DNA of 6,211 nucleotides from assembly GCA_016194625.1 (NCBI GenBank), contig JACQBB010000058.1:1-6211 (forward strand), given 5' to 3'. This document shows, piece after piece, positions 1 through 6,211 of the stretch; within the stretch, counting starts at the first letter, position 1; the number at the start of each line of letters is the position of its first letter. Under the pieces are notes generated by a model, which saw only the letters and a list, made by a program, of their open reading frames with translations, made no database searches and was not told the origin of the DNA. A program made the translations under genes and the position numbers. This DNA comes from Elusimicrobiota bacterium. Its GTDB lineage: Bacteria; Elusimicrobiota; Elusimicrobia; UBA1565; UBA9628.

Positions 1-303
1 GGCGTCCGCCGACGACGGCGCGCGCTCGACGGCCTTCTTCAGCTGGTCCTCGGCGAGCAGGTAGTCGGCCAGCTTCTCGGCCTTGCGCGCCTGCTTCTCG
101 CCGCGGCGCATCAGCGCGCGGCCCTTGCGCCACAGCAGGTCCGGGTCGTCGGGCGCGGCCTTCAGGAGCGCGTCGACGGCGGCGAGGCTCTTGTCCAGGT
201 TGCCGGGCTCGTCGCGGTGGAAGTACGGGACGTCCACCGAAGACAGGTCCGCCGCGCTCGACGGGAGCGCGGCGGACAGCAGGATCAGCGCGAGGCGGAG
301 CAC
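1..303 (-). CDS. Exported TPR-like protein, N-terminal part (runs off left edge)
   Basis: This is the first 101 codons of a minus-strand gene whose 3' part lies outside the window. The likely start is GTG at 303-301, one base after the glutamate dehydrogenase stop codon. The protein opens with a signal peptide (residues 1-20: an LRLALILL hydrophobic core, then ALPSSAA before DLSS), so the product should be exported. The mature part has two helical stretches spaced like tetratricopeptide repeats. The first runs from about residue 36 (LDKSLAAVDALLKAAPDDPDLLWRKG is the region) and the second contains YLLAEDQLKKAVERAPSSAD near residues 80-99. The alternation of small and hydrophobic residues and the 'AP-D/S-D/S-D/A' turns fit TPRs. 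No catalytic motif is visible in this part. The 1-base gap suggests translation coupled to the upstream gene, since only a weak AAGG precedes the GTG. A scaffold or complex-assembly role is family knowledge, not something the sequence shows. Confidence 0.72.
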   Translation of the reverse strand, partial: MLRLALILLSAALPSSAADLSSVDVPYFHRDEPGNLDKSLAAVDALLKAAPDDPDLLWRKGRALMRRGEKQARKAEKLADYLLAEDQLKKAVERAPSSADA

Positions 304-304
304 C

Positions 305-1618
<1,314 letters not shown>

Positions 1619-1624
1619 GCGCCG

Positions 1625-1653
1625 ATACTAACATGTCCTCGGCTGGGATTCAA
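1625..1653 (-). promoter_or_regulatory. Sigma-70-type promoter of the glutamate dehydrogenase gene, possibly leaderless
   Basis: Read on the minus strand, a TTGAAT -35 box (1653-1648) is separated by exactly 17 bases from a TAGTAT -10 box (1630-1625). Each box matches four of six consensus positions. The -10 box ends six bases before the ATG at 1618, so transcription should start at or very near the A of the start codon. That agrees with the lack of a Shine-Dalgarno sequence at the usual distance. The only purine run, GAGGA, lies about 17 bases upstream of the ATG. That is too far for a ribosome binding site, and it sits upstream of the -10 box. The promoter and the spacing are seen in the sequence; leaderless translation is inferred. 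Confidence 0.6.
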
Positions 1654-1704
1654 GGACGGATGGCAGGCGCCCGACCCCCTCGATTTGCTTCCATCCTGGA
1701 CGCC

Positions 1705-2046
1705 ATGATCGTCTACAAGATCTGCGACGCCGCGCGCTGGGCGGACGCCGAGCGCGCCGGGAGCTACGCCGGCTCGGACGCGGACCTCCGCGACGGGTTC
1801 ATCCACTTCTCGACGGCGGCGCAGGCGCCGGAGACGGCCGCGCGTCACTTCGCGGGCGTCTCCGGCCTGATGCTGGCCGCCGTGGACGGCGACGCGCTCG
1901 GCGCGGCGCTGAAGTGGGAGCCGTCGCGGGGCGGCGCCCTGTTTCCGCACCTGTACGGCGCCCTGCCGACGAGCGCCGTCCTATGGACGAAGCCGCTGCC
2001 GCTGGGCCCGGACGGCCGCCACGCGTTCCCCCCGCTCGCGGAGTAA
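1705..2046 (+). CDS. DUF952 family protein
   Basis: This small soluble protein of 113 residues has the hallmarks of the DUF952 (COG3502) family. It begins MIVYKIC, has the GFIHFST block at 31-37 followed by the Q and TAARHFAG segment (40-51), a short LAAVD strand (57-61), the KWEP motif (70-73) and the FPHLYGALP motif (80-88), and ends with a hydrophobic stretch around VLWTKPLPL. Members are single-domain proteins of about 110-120 residues with no established biochemical role, so no reaction is assigned. The ATG at 1705 is chosen because the family starts at this MxxYKI segment. An in-frame ATG at 1633 would add 24 unrelated residues and overlap the divergent promoter. No signal peptide or membrane segment is seen. 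It is the first gene of a plus-strand set, and udk follows after 19 bases. No clear promoter or strong ribosome binding site is visible. Confidence 0.88.
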   Translation: MIVYKICDAARWADAERAGSYAGSDADLRDGFIHFSTAAQAPETAARHFAGVSGLMLAAVDGDALGAALKWEPSRGGALFPHLYGALPTSAVLWTKPLPLGPDGRHAFPPLAE

Positions 2047-2065
2047 TTGCTAGAGTCTTCGCGTC

Positions 2066-2701
2066 ATGGTCGCCAAGCGCAGGTTCATCGTGGGCGTGGC
2101 GGGCGGGTCCGGCTCCGGCAAGACGACCTTCGCGCGCAAGGTCCTAGAGCAGAGCCGCGAGGCCGGCATCTCGGGCCTGATGTTCTCGCTCGACAACTAC
2201 TACCGGCCCCTCGGCCACCTCAGCCTGGACGAGCGCAAGGAGTACAATTTCGACCATCCCCACGCGATCGACTTCGAGCTCGCGCTCGAGCAGCTCGACA
2301 AGCTGCGCTCGGGCCACGCGGTCGACCAGCCGGTGTACGACTTCAAGCAGCACACGCGCAGCCACGAGCCGCGCCGGCTGGAGCCCACCCAGCTGATCAT
2401 CGTCGAGGGGCTGTACGCGCTGTACAAGAAGGAGTTCCTCGACCTGTACGACTACAAGATCTACGTGTCCACGGGCATCGCGACGGCGGCGCTGCGCCGC
2501 ATCTCCCGGGACATCATCGAGCGCGGCCGCGACGTGGACGGCGCCAAGCACCAGATCCTGACCACGGTCCTGCCGATGTACGAGTCCTTCGTGAAACCGA
2601 CCCAGCGCAACGCGCACTTCTCGATCAACTGGGAAGGCGAGGAGATCCCGGAGAAGGCCACCGAGGGGTTGATCCGGATGGTCCGCGACTTCTTCCGATA
2701 G
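2066..2701 (+). CDS. udk: Uridine kinase
   Basis: This 211-residue cytoplasmic P-loop kinase phosphorylates uridine (and usually cytidine) with a nucleoside triphosphate to give UMP or CMP in pyrimidine salvage. The Walker A loop is GGSGSGKTT at 13-21. The family nucleoside-site signatures follow in the usual order: SLDNYYRPL (41-49), YNFDHPHAID (60-69), PVYDFKQHTR (89-98), the IIVEGLYAL strand (111-119), and the RRISRDIIERGRD lid with its arginines (144-156). The length matches bacterial Udk (about 205-215). The ATG at 2066 puts the P-loop at the normal distance from the N-terminus. No Shine-Dalgarno sequence precedes it. A TAGAGT hexamer at 2051-2056 could be a -10 box giving a near-leaderless message, but no -35 box is visible. 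Phosphoribulokinase is the nearest alternative, but the YYRP, NFDHP and YDF-HTR signatures favour uridine kinase. The next gene starts five bases after its stop codon. Confidence 0.94.
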   Translation: MVAKRRFIVGVAGGSGSGKTTFARKVLEQSREAGISGLMFSLDNYYRPLGHLSLDERKEYNFDHPHAIDFELALEQLDKLRSGHAVDQPVYDFKQHTRSHEPRRLEPTQLIIVEGLYALYKKEFLDLYDYKIYVSTGIATAALRRISRDIIERGRDVDGAKHQILTTVLPMYESFVKPTQRNAHFSINWEGEEIPEKATEGLIRMVRDFFR

Positions 2702-2706
2702 ACACC

Positions 2707-3159
2707 ATGAACTGGCGCAACCGCTGGACGTTCTGGGCCCTCGTCATCGTCGTCCTGGCCCTGATCAGCATCCCCTCCGTCGAGTGGATCGACGCTCTGC
2801 GCGACTACGCGCGCGCCGCCGAAGGCTGGACGCCCGCGCCGCTCAAGCCCACGCAGACCACCTTCACGCCGCGCGAGGGCGGCCGCGGCGACGACGAGCC
2901 CGCGCTCAAGCCGTTCGAGTTCAAGCACAAGGCGCCGAGAGCGAAGTCCGTCGAGCTGGTCGGCGACTTCAACGCCTGGAAGCCGGGCGTGCTGCGCATG
3001 AAGAAGCGCGGCGACGGTCTGTGGACGCTCGTCGTCCCGCTGCGCCCGGGACGCCACAAGTACCTGTTCCTGGACGACGGGAATCCGGTGGTGGACCCGT
3101 CCACGGACACGACCGACGGCCCCGAGGGACGCCGGGTGTCGGTGAGGACGGTGCGATGA
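2707..3159 (+). CDS. Membrane-anchored glycogen-binding (CBM48/AMPK-beta-like) protein
   Basis: This 150-residue protein is probably tethered to the cytoplasmic membrane with its domain outside. The N-terminus MNWRNRWTFW carries two arginines and is followed by a hydrophobic segment (about 9-23, ALVIVVLALISI). A 45-residue linker rich in Pro and charged residues follows, then one beta-sandwich domain (about 68-150). That domain fits the CBM48 / isoamylase-N / AMPK-beta glycogen-binding family: VELVGDFNAW (82-91), Met98, the GLW turn (104-106), the GRHKYLFLDDG hairpin (115-125) and a closing VVDP (128-131). Trp91, Trp106 and Lys118 sit where the family binds alpha-glucan. No catalytic domain is attached. 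The ATG at 2707 is used because upstream codons in the same frame overlap udk and read as Arg-rich nonsense. The gene starts five bases after udk and its stop codon overlaps the next start, so translational coupling is likely. The family assignment is strong; the binding partner is inferred. Confidence 0.85.
   Translation: MNWRNRWTFWALVIVVLALISIPSVEWIDALRDYARAAEGWTPAPLKPTQTTFTPREGGRGDDEPALKPFEFKHKAPRAKSVELVGDFNAWKPGVLRMKKRGDGLWTLVVPLRPGRHKYLFLDDGNPVVDPSTDTTDGPEGRRVSVRTVR
3144..3148 (+). promoter_or_regulatory. Ribosome binding site of the GH57-like gene
   Basis: A GAGGA run lies seven bases before the ATG at 3156, inside the end of the CBM48 gene. It supports this start, whose ATG overlaps the upstream TGA as ATGA, over the many in-frame codons further upstream. 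Confidence 0.6.
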
Positions 3160-4823
3160 ACGGCTCGCTCCTGTTGGCCGCGGCGCTGGTCTGGGTCCCC
3201 TCCGAGAGCTTCACGCATTGGAGCAAGGTCGACGAGCTGATGCGCGAGCGCTCGGACATCAAGCTCACCGTCGCGCTGACGCCGCAGATGGCCACGCCGC
3301 TGGCGAAGGCCGCGCTGGCTCCGTGGGCGGCCGCCGGGCGCGTGGAGATCGCCGCGCGCCTGCACGGCGACCCCGTCCTGCCGCTGGTCGCCGCGCATCC
3401 CGCGGCCCCGCGCCCCGACGACGCCCTGGAGCGCCCCGCCGACGCGCGGCGCACGGTCGAGAAGCGCCTGGCCGCCGGCCCCGCCGGCTTCGTCCCCGGC
3501 GCGGGCGCGCTCGACGCCTCGCTGATCGGACCGCTGGGCTCCTCCGGGGCGCGCTGGGTGCTGGCCGGCCCCTACGCCGCCGCCGGGAGCACCTGGGCCG
3601 CGGAAGGGACCGCGGTGTTCGTCCCCGCCCGCGCCGCCGGCAAAGGCGCGGCCCCCGCGACCGCCGACCTGGTCGCGCCGGGCGCCGTCGTCGTCGACGA
3701 GTCCGCCGAACCCGAGTCGCGCCTGCTCGCCGTCCTCAAGGACCTGCGCGACCGTCCCGCGGGCGGCTGGGCCACCGTCGCCGAGCTGGCCGGCCCCGTC
3801 GGCGAAGGCCGCCCCGCCGCCGCGAACATCGCCTCCTGGCCCGGCTGGGACGGCGCCGCCGCCGCCGTCCCCGAGGACCCCTCCGCCCGCGCCGCCTACG
3901 ACGCCTACGGCGACGCGGCGAAGGCTCTGGCCCGCTATCAGAACTCCGGCGCCGCCGACCTGAAGGTCCTGGAGAGCGCGACCACGCTCCTGCGCAAGGC
4001 GCAGGAAGCCGTCTTCTACCGCGCCCCCGCGCCCGGAGCCCCCGCCGGCCTGCCGCACGAGCTGCGCGCCCGCCTGCTGGCCGTGTACAAGCGCCTGAAG
4101 GTCGCCGCGCCCGACTCGCTCTACGCCGCCGGCGCCTCGACCGGCCCCGTGACCGCCGCCGACCTGCCCACCGGCGTGCGTCTCCTGTCCGGCCCCGGCT
4201 GGATCGGCTTCGACAACCCCGTCGCCTCGCTCGCCAAGGCTCCCGCCGGGATGCCCAACGCCGACCCCTGGCGCCTGCGCGGCGTGCGCGTCGAGTGGAA
4301 CGACGACCGCGTCCTCTTCCGCCTGTTCCCCGCCCGCGTGGACGCCGTCCCCGCGCCGCCGCGACCCGTCTACGACGTCTACATCGACCTCAACCACGTC
4401 GTCGGCGCCGGCTCCCTGCGCCTGTTCGACGGCCGCGGCGCCTTCGCGCAGGCCCGCGACGCGTGGGAGTTCGCCCTGACCGTCGGCGGCGGCGACGCCC
4501 GCCTCTATCGCGCCGGCGTCGGCGATCCCGACGAGGTCGCCGCGATGAAGGCCGAATACGACCCCGCCAAGGTCGAGGTCCGCGTCGCCGTCCCGCGCGA
4601 GGTCCTGCGCGGCAACCCCGCCCGCTGGGGCTACATCGTTCTGGCCCTCGCCGAGGATCCCGCCCGCCCCGACCGCTTCCCCCCGTCCGCCCTGATCGGC
4701 GCCGACGGCACTCAGACCCTCGGCCTGATCGGCCCCCTCGAGCAGCAGAAGGCCGTCCTCGACCACCCCGGCTCCACCCATCGCGTCGCCGCCGTCCGCC
4801 AGGACGCCGGCCCCGCCCGCTGA
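3156..4823 (+). CDS. Exported GH57-like protein with glucodextranase-C-like module, probably non-catalytic
   Basis: The 555-residue protein begins with a short signal-like segment (MNGSLLLAAALVWVPS). Residues 20-320 follow the order of a GH57 alpha-glucan hydrolase: KLTVALTPQMATPLA (36-50), GRVEIAARLHGDPVLPLVA (61-79), GFVPGAGALD (111-120) before the GARWVLAG strand (131-138), VVVDES (178-183), WATVAEL (205-211), KAQEAVFYR (281-289) and LRARLLAVYKRL (303-314). Three hallmarks look lost. The opening His-x-Pro motif is absent. The expected PSEG with its nucleophile glutamate reads PGAG, with Ala116. The SDWFWW-like segment reads EAVFYR. Asp181 may correspond to the catalytic acid. Residues 335-535 resemble the surface-binding C-terminal module of glucodextranase and archaeal amylopullulanases (WIGFDNP 349-355, YDVYIDLNHVVGAGS 406-420, WEFALTVGG 437-445, WGYIVLAL 491-498). 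An alpha-glucan-binding pseudoenzyme is inferred. The alignment was made by eye, so the GH57 call is moderate. Confidence 0.66.
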   Translation: MNGSLLLAAALVWVPSESFTHWSKVDELMRERSDIKLTVALTPQMATPLAKAALAPWAAAGRVEIAARLHGDPVLPLVAAHPAAPRPDDALERPADARRTVEKRLAAGPAGFVPGAGALDASLIGPLGSSGARWVLAGPYAAAGSTWAAEGTAVFVPARAAGKGAAPATADLVAPGAVVVDESAEPESRLLAVLKDLRDRPAGGWATVAELAGPVGEGRPAAANIASWPGWDGAAAAVPEDPSARAAYDAYGDAAKALARYQNSGAADLKVLESATTLLRKAQEAVFYRAPAPGAPAGLPHELRARLLAVYKRLKVAAPDSLYAAGASTGPVTAADLPTGVRLLSGPGWIGFDNPVASLAKAPAGMPNADPWRLRGVRVEWNDDRVLFRLFPARVDAVPAPPRPVYDVYIDLNHVVGAGSLRLFDGRGAFAQARDAWEFALTVGGGDARLYRAGVGDPDEVAAMKAEYDPAKVEVRVAVPREVLRGNPARWGYIVLALAEDPARPDRFPPSALIGADGTQTLGLIGPLEQQKAVLDHPGSTHRVAAVRQDAGPAR

Positions 4824-4850
4824 GATCCGGCCCACTACCGATAATACGTG

Positions 4851-4860
4851 TCACCGGTGA
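4851..4860. promoter_or_regulatory. Perfect 10-bp palindrome, possible operator
   Basis: TCACCGGTGA is its own reverse complement and lies 44 bases upstream of the -35 box of the 4951 gene. It also lies inside a looser inverted repeat, CGTGTC at 4847-4852 and GACACG at 4880-4885. Within that repeat is a small TCCG-TGA-CGGA hairpin at 4866-4876. No T-run follows, so this is not an intrinsic terminator. A regulator binding site is possible, but a 10-bp palindrome can occur by chance. Confidence 0.3.
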
Positions 4861-4904
4861 TAGCGTCCGTGACGGAAACGACACGCCGTTCGGTGAATAT
4901 CCTC

Positions 4905-4933
4905 TTGCGACCCTCCTGCCGCCGCGATACACT
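4905..4933 (+). promoter_or_regulatory. Sigma-70-type promoter of the 4951 gene pair
   Basis: A TTGCGA -35 box (4905-4910), a 17-base spacer and a TACACT -10 box (4928-4933) lie just upstream of the strong ribosome binding site. Each box matches four of six consensus positions at the optimal spacing. The predicted start is near 4940, which leaves a very short leader that begins about where the AAGGAG lies. It would separate transcription of the last two genes from the udk/glucan set. Confidence 0.6.
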
Positions 4934-4938
4934 GCGAT

Positions 4939-4944
4939 AAGGAG
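4939..4944 (+). promoter_or_regulatory. Ribosome binding site fixing the TTG start at 4951
   Basis: AAGGAG lies six bases before TTG at 4951. No ATG or GTG in this frame is equally well placed, and the TTG is followed at once by a clear signal peptide. The site therefore decides the start codon. Confidence 0.75.
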
Positions 4945-4950
4945 CCCTTC

Positions 4951-5490
4951 TTGAGACCCCTCGCCGCCGCCGCCCTCGCCCTGCTGATCGCCCTCCCCGC
5001 ATCCGCCGCGCCCAAGAAGGCCAAGCCGAAGACCCGCAGCCTCGAGTCGCTGGTCAAGATTGCGATGACGGAAGGCGCGACTGCGGATTTCCCGCCTGAG
5101 ATGGCGGGTGAACTCGGCGTCGGCAAGGATTCGATGACTGACGGGCGCCTACCCGTGCGATTGTTCGCGTACAAACAGATCGACTGCCCCGATGACCAAA
5201 AACACGTGTTCAATGTCGCGTATAAGGACGACGAATCGAAATCGCCCTTGTTCTTGATTTTCTCGGTATATCGCGGACGCAAAGAAGGAGAAAAAGTCCT
5301 CGCCGACGGTTATACGATGCGCGTCGGGTTGGATGGAAAACTAGAGAAAATCGTTTCGGTTAAAGGCGTCGTCGGGCAGGGAGATCTTACGAGGATTGAG
5401 TTGTCTTCAAAGGAAGCAGCGGACATATTCCAACATGAGATAGAGTTCTTCACGAAGCACTCTATCCCTCTCAAAAGGAGCGCGCGATGA
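4951..5490 (+). CDS. Exported protein of unknown function, 179 residues
   Basis: I do not recognise a family. The start is TTG, supported by AAGGAG six bases upstream. Residues 1-19 form a good signal peptide (MRP, then an AAAALALLIALP core and ASA as cleavage site). The mature protein opens with a basic, Lys/Pro-rich segment (21-29). About 150 residues follow, with alternating strands: LPVRLFAYKQIDCP (67-80), KHVFNVAYKDD (84-94), SPLFLIFSVYRG (98-109), YTMRVGLDGKLEKIVSVKG (121-139) and TRIELSS (147-153). A final helix contains DIFQHEIEFFTKHS (158-171). The only cysteine is Cys79, so no internal disulfide is possible. The product is probably periplasmic or secreted and may be a small beta-rich domain. 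GC falls to 43-52% over much of the gene, far below its neighbours. The stop codon overlaps the next start (ATGA), so the two products are probably made together. Confidence 0.8.
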   Translation: MRPLAAAALALLIALPASAAPKKAKPKTRSLESLVKIAMTEGATADFPPEMAGELGVGKDSMTDGRLPVRLFAYKQIDCPDDQKHVFNVAYKDDESKSPLFLIFSVYRGRKEGEKVLADGYTMRVGLDGKLEKIVSVKGVVGQGDLTRIELSSKEAADIFQHEIEFFTKHSIPLKRSAR

Positions 5491-5640
5491 TCGCGTTGTT
5501 TTTCATGTCCGCGTTCCTCTCGCTTTCTAATGGGGCATATGCGTCGGCACCCAGCACTCCGCGCATTTCAGTTCCCCCCGATATTGAAGAAGTCGATTTC
5601 AACAAACTCCGCAAGGACGTGCAGACCGCCACCAGCGCCC
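5161..5640. other. Low-GC patch across two genes
   Basis: Hand counts in successive 60-base blocks from 5161 give about 50, 47, 50, 50, 43, 52, 62 and 53% GC. The block at 5641-5700 is 72%, 3661-3720 is 78% and 6061-6120 is 90%. The patch uses A/T-ending codons (AAA, GAA, TTT, ATT) that are rare elsewhere in the window. It covers most of the 179-residue protein and the first 50 or so codons of the following TPR gene, so its right edge falls inside a reading frame. No inverted or direct repeats that would mark an insertion were found. Confidence 0.7.
5475..5480 (+). promoter_or_regulatory. Ribosome binding site of the TPR gene at 5487
   Basis: AAGGAG lies six bases before the ATG at 5487, within the last codons of the upstream gene. 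Together with the ATGA overlap it supports this start and coupled translation. Confidence 0.75.
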
Positions 5641-6211
5641 TCCAAACCGTGCAGACCTCCGTCCCCGGCTCGCCCGAGCAGAAGCAGGCGCAGGCGACGC
5701 TGACGAAGAGCGAGACGGGCATCGCCGGATTCGCCGACAAATACCCGAAGAGCGCGGCCGCCAACCAGCTGGCGGGGCGATCGCTCGTGAAGCTGGGCGA
5801 CTACGACCGCGCGGCGCCGATCGCCGAGCGGAGCGTGAGCCTGGCCGAGCGGAAGGGCGATCCGAAGGCGATGACGCAGGCGCTGCTGCTGCGCGGCGAC
5901 GTGCGGTTCGGGCGGAAGGATTACGCGGGCGCGCTGAAGGACGCGCAATCGGCGCTGAAACTGGATCCCAAGAACAAGGGCGCGCTGGCGCTGAGGGCGC
6001 AGGCGGCGGGAAGGACCGGGACGGAGTCGGCGGCGGCTCCGCCGCGGGCCCCCGACGGCGCGGGCATGAGTCCGGCGGGCGCGACGGCGCCGGGCGCGGC
6101 CCCGGCGCGGGCCTCGGGCGCGGCGCTGTCCGCGACCGGCGAACCGGCGCGGCCGGCCGCGGTCGTCATGACGGCGGAAGGCGCGCGCAAGGCGGACGCG
6201 CTGACGCGCGA
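5487..6211 (+). CDS. Exported TPR protein, N-terminal part (runs off right edge)
   Basis: An open frame of 241 codons with no stop before the window ends, so its C-terminus is unknown. The ATG overlaps the upstream TGA and has AAGGAG six bases before it. Residues 1-19 are a signal peptide (MIALFFMSAFLSLS core, AYA before SAP). A helical region follows (about 36-86) with LRKDVQTATSALQTVQTSV and a second helix ending in FADKYPKS, a tetratricopeptide-like half. Two TPR-like units then run AANQLAGRSLVKLGDYDRAAPIAERSVSLAE (91-121) and AMTQALLLRGDVRFGRKDYAGALKDAQSALKLDPKNKGAL (128-167), with the usual G-Y/A-A-LDP pattern. From about 177 to 225 the chain is a low-complexity Ala/Pro/Gly linker, which usually joins two domains. 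The first 50 codons are low in GC and the rest is very GC-rich with G-ending codons. The role is probably protein-protein interaction in the periplasm or cell surface; the missing C-terminal domain may define the function. Confidence 0.8.
   Translation, partial: MIALFFMSAFLSLSNGAYASAPSTPRISVPPDIEEVDFNKLRKDVQTATSALQTVQTSVPGSPEQKQAQATLTKSETGIAGFADKYPKSAAANQLAGRSLVKLGDYDRAAPIAERSVSLAERKGDPKAMTQALLLRGDVRFGRKDYAGALKDAQSALKLDPKNKGALALRAQAAGRTGTESAAAPPRAPDGAGMSPAGATAPGAAPARASGAALSATGEPARPAAVVMTAEGARKADALTR

Noticed and set aside
1633..1704. Upstream ATG extension of the DUF952 gene
   Set aside because: It would add 24 residues not found at the start of the family and lies across the divergent promoter. 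The ATG at 1705 gives the normal family N-terminus.
2047..2706. Upstream extension of the CBM48 gene through the udk region
   Set aside because: In this frame the udk region reads as Arg/Pro-rich nonsense, while the ATG at 2707 gives a good membrane anchor and normal spacing after udk.
2805..4835. Long minus-strand open frame of 676 codons opposite the CBM48 and GH57-like genes
   Set aside because: Its translation is Gly/Ala/Val-rich with no motif or domain order. It arises because the plus-strand genes are GC-rich and avoid antisense stops; the plus-strand frames carry signal peptides and family motifs.
4824..4904. Intrinsic terminator after the GH57-like gene
   Set aside because: The hairpins here are short and none is followed by a T-run. 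GATAAT at 4840-4845 resembles a -10 box but has no -35 partner.
3218..4954. Plus-strand 578-codon frame overlapping the GH57-like gene
   Set aside because: The product is almost entirely Arg, Pro and Ala, which is typical of a shifted frame in GC-rich coding DNA, and it has no supported start.

Overview
The window is a GC-rich bacterial chromosome segment with tightly packed genes. In 60-base samples I counted by hand, GC is about 78% at 3661-3720 and 90% at 6061-6120, but only 43-62% between 5161 and 5640. Several products carry export signals. The promoters I can recognise are of the sigma-70 type. The phylum cannot be fixed from the sequence. A GC-rich Gram-negative lineage rich in secreted TPR proteins, such as high-GC Elusimicrobiota, is a guess and nothing more.

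Layout. (1) 1-1618, minus strand: a hexameric-type glutamate dehydrogenase (305-1618). One base downstream begins a secreted TPR-like protein that runs off the left edge (1-303). The dehydrogenase has a well-spaced promoter whose -10 box ends six bases before the ATG, so its mRNA may be leaderless. (2) 1705-4823, plus strand: a tight, probably co-transcribed set of four genes. These are a DUF952 protein, a uridine kinase (udk), a membrane-anchored protein with a CBM48/AMPK-beta-type glycogen-binding domain, and a 555-residue exported protein. The last reads as a decayed GH57 alpha-glucan hydrolase region followed by a glucodextranase-C-like module. (3) 4824-4950: a 127-base intergenic region with a promoter, a perfect 10-bp palindrome and a strong ribosome binding site. 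(4) 4951-6211, plus strand: two exported proteins joined by an ATGA overlap. One is an unrecognised 179-residue protein. The other is a TPR protein with an Ala/Pro-rich linker that continues past the right edge.

How the genes fit together. Glutamate dehydrogenase and uridine kinase are ordinary cytoplasmic metabolism (nitrogen/carbon exchange and pyrimidine salvage). The more unusual part is the CBM48 membrane protein translationally coupled to the GH57-like protein. Both are predicted to lie outside the cytoplasmic membrane, both look built to bind alpha-glucan, and the GH57-like member appears to lack the catalytic glutamate. A non-hydrolytic envelope glucan-binding pair is therefore a reasonable hypothesis. 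The last two genes sit on a patch of low GC that begins inside one gene and ends inside the next, which suggests a recombination patch or foreign DNA.
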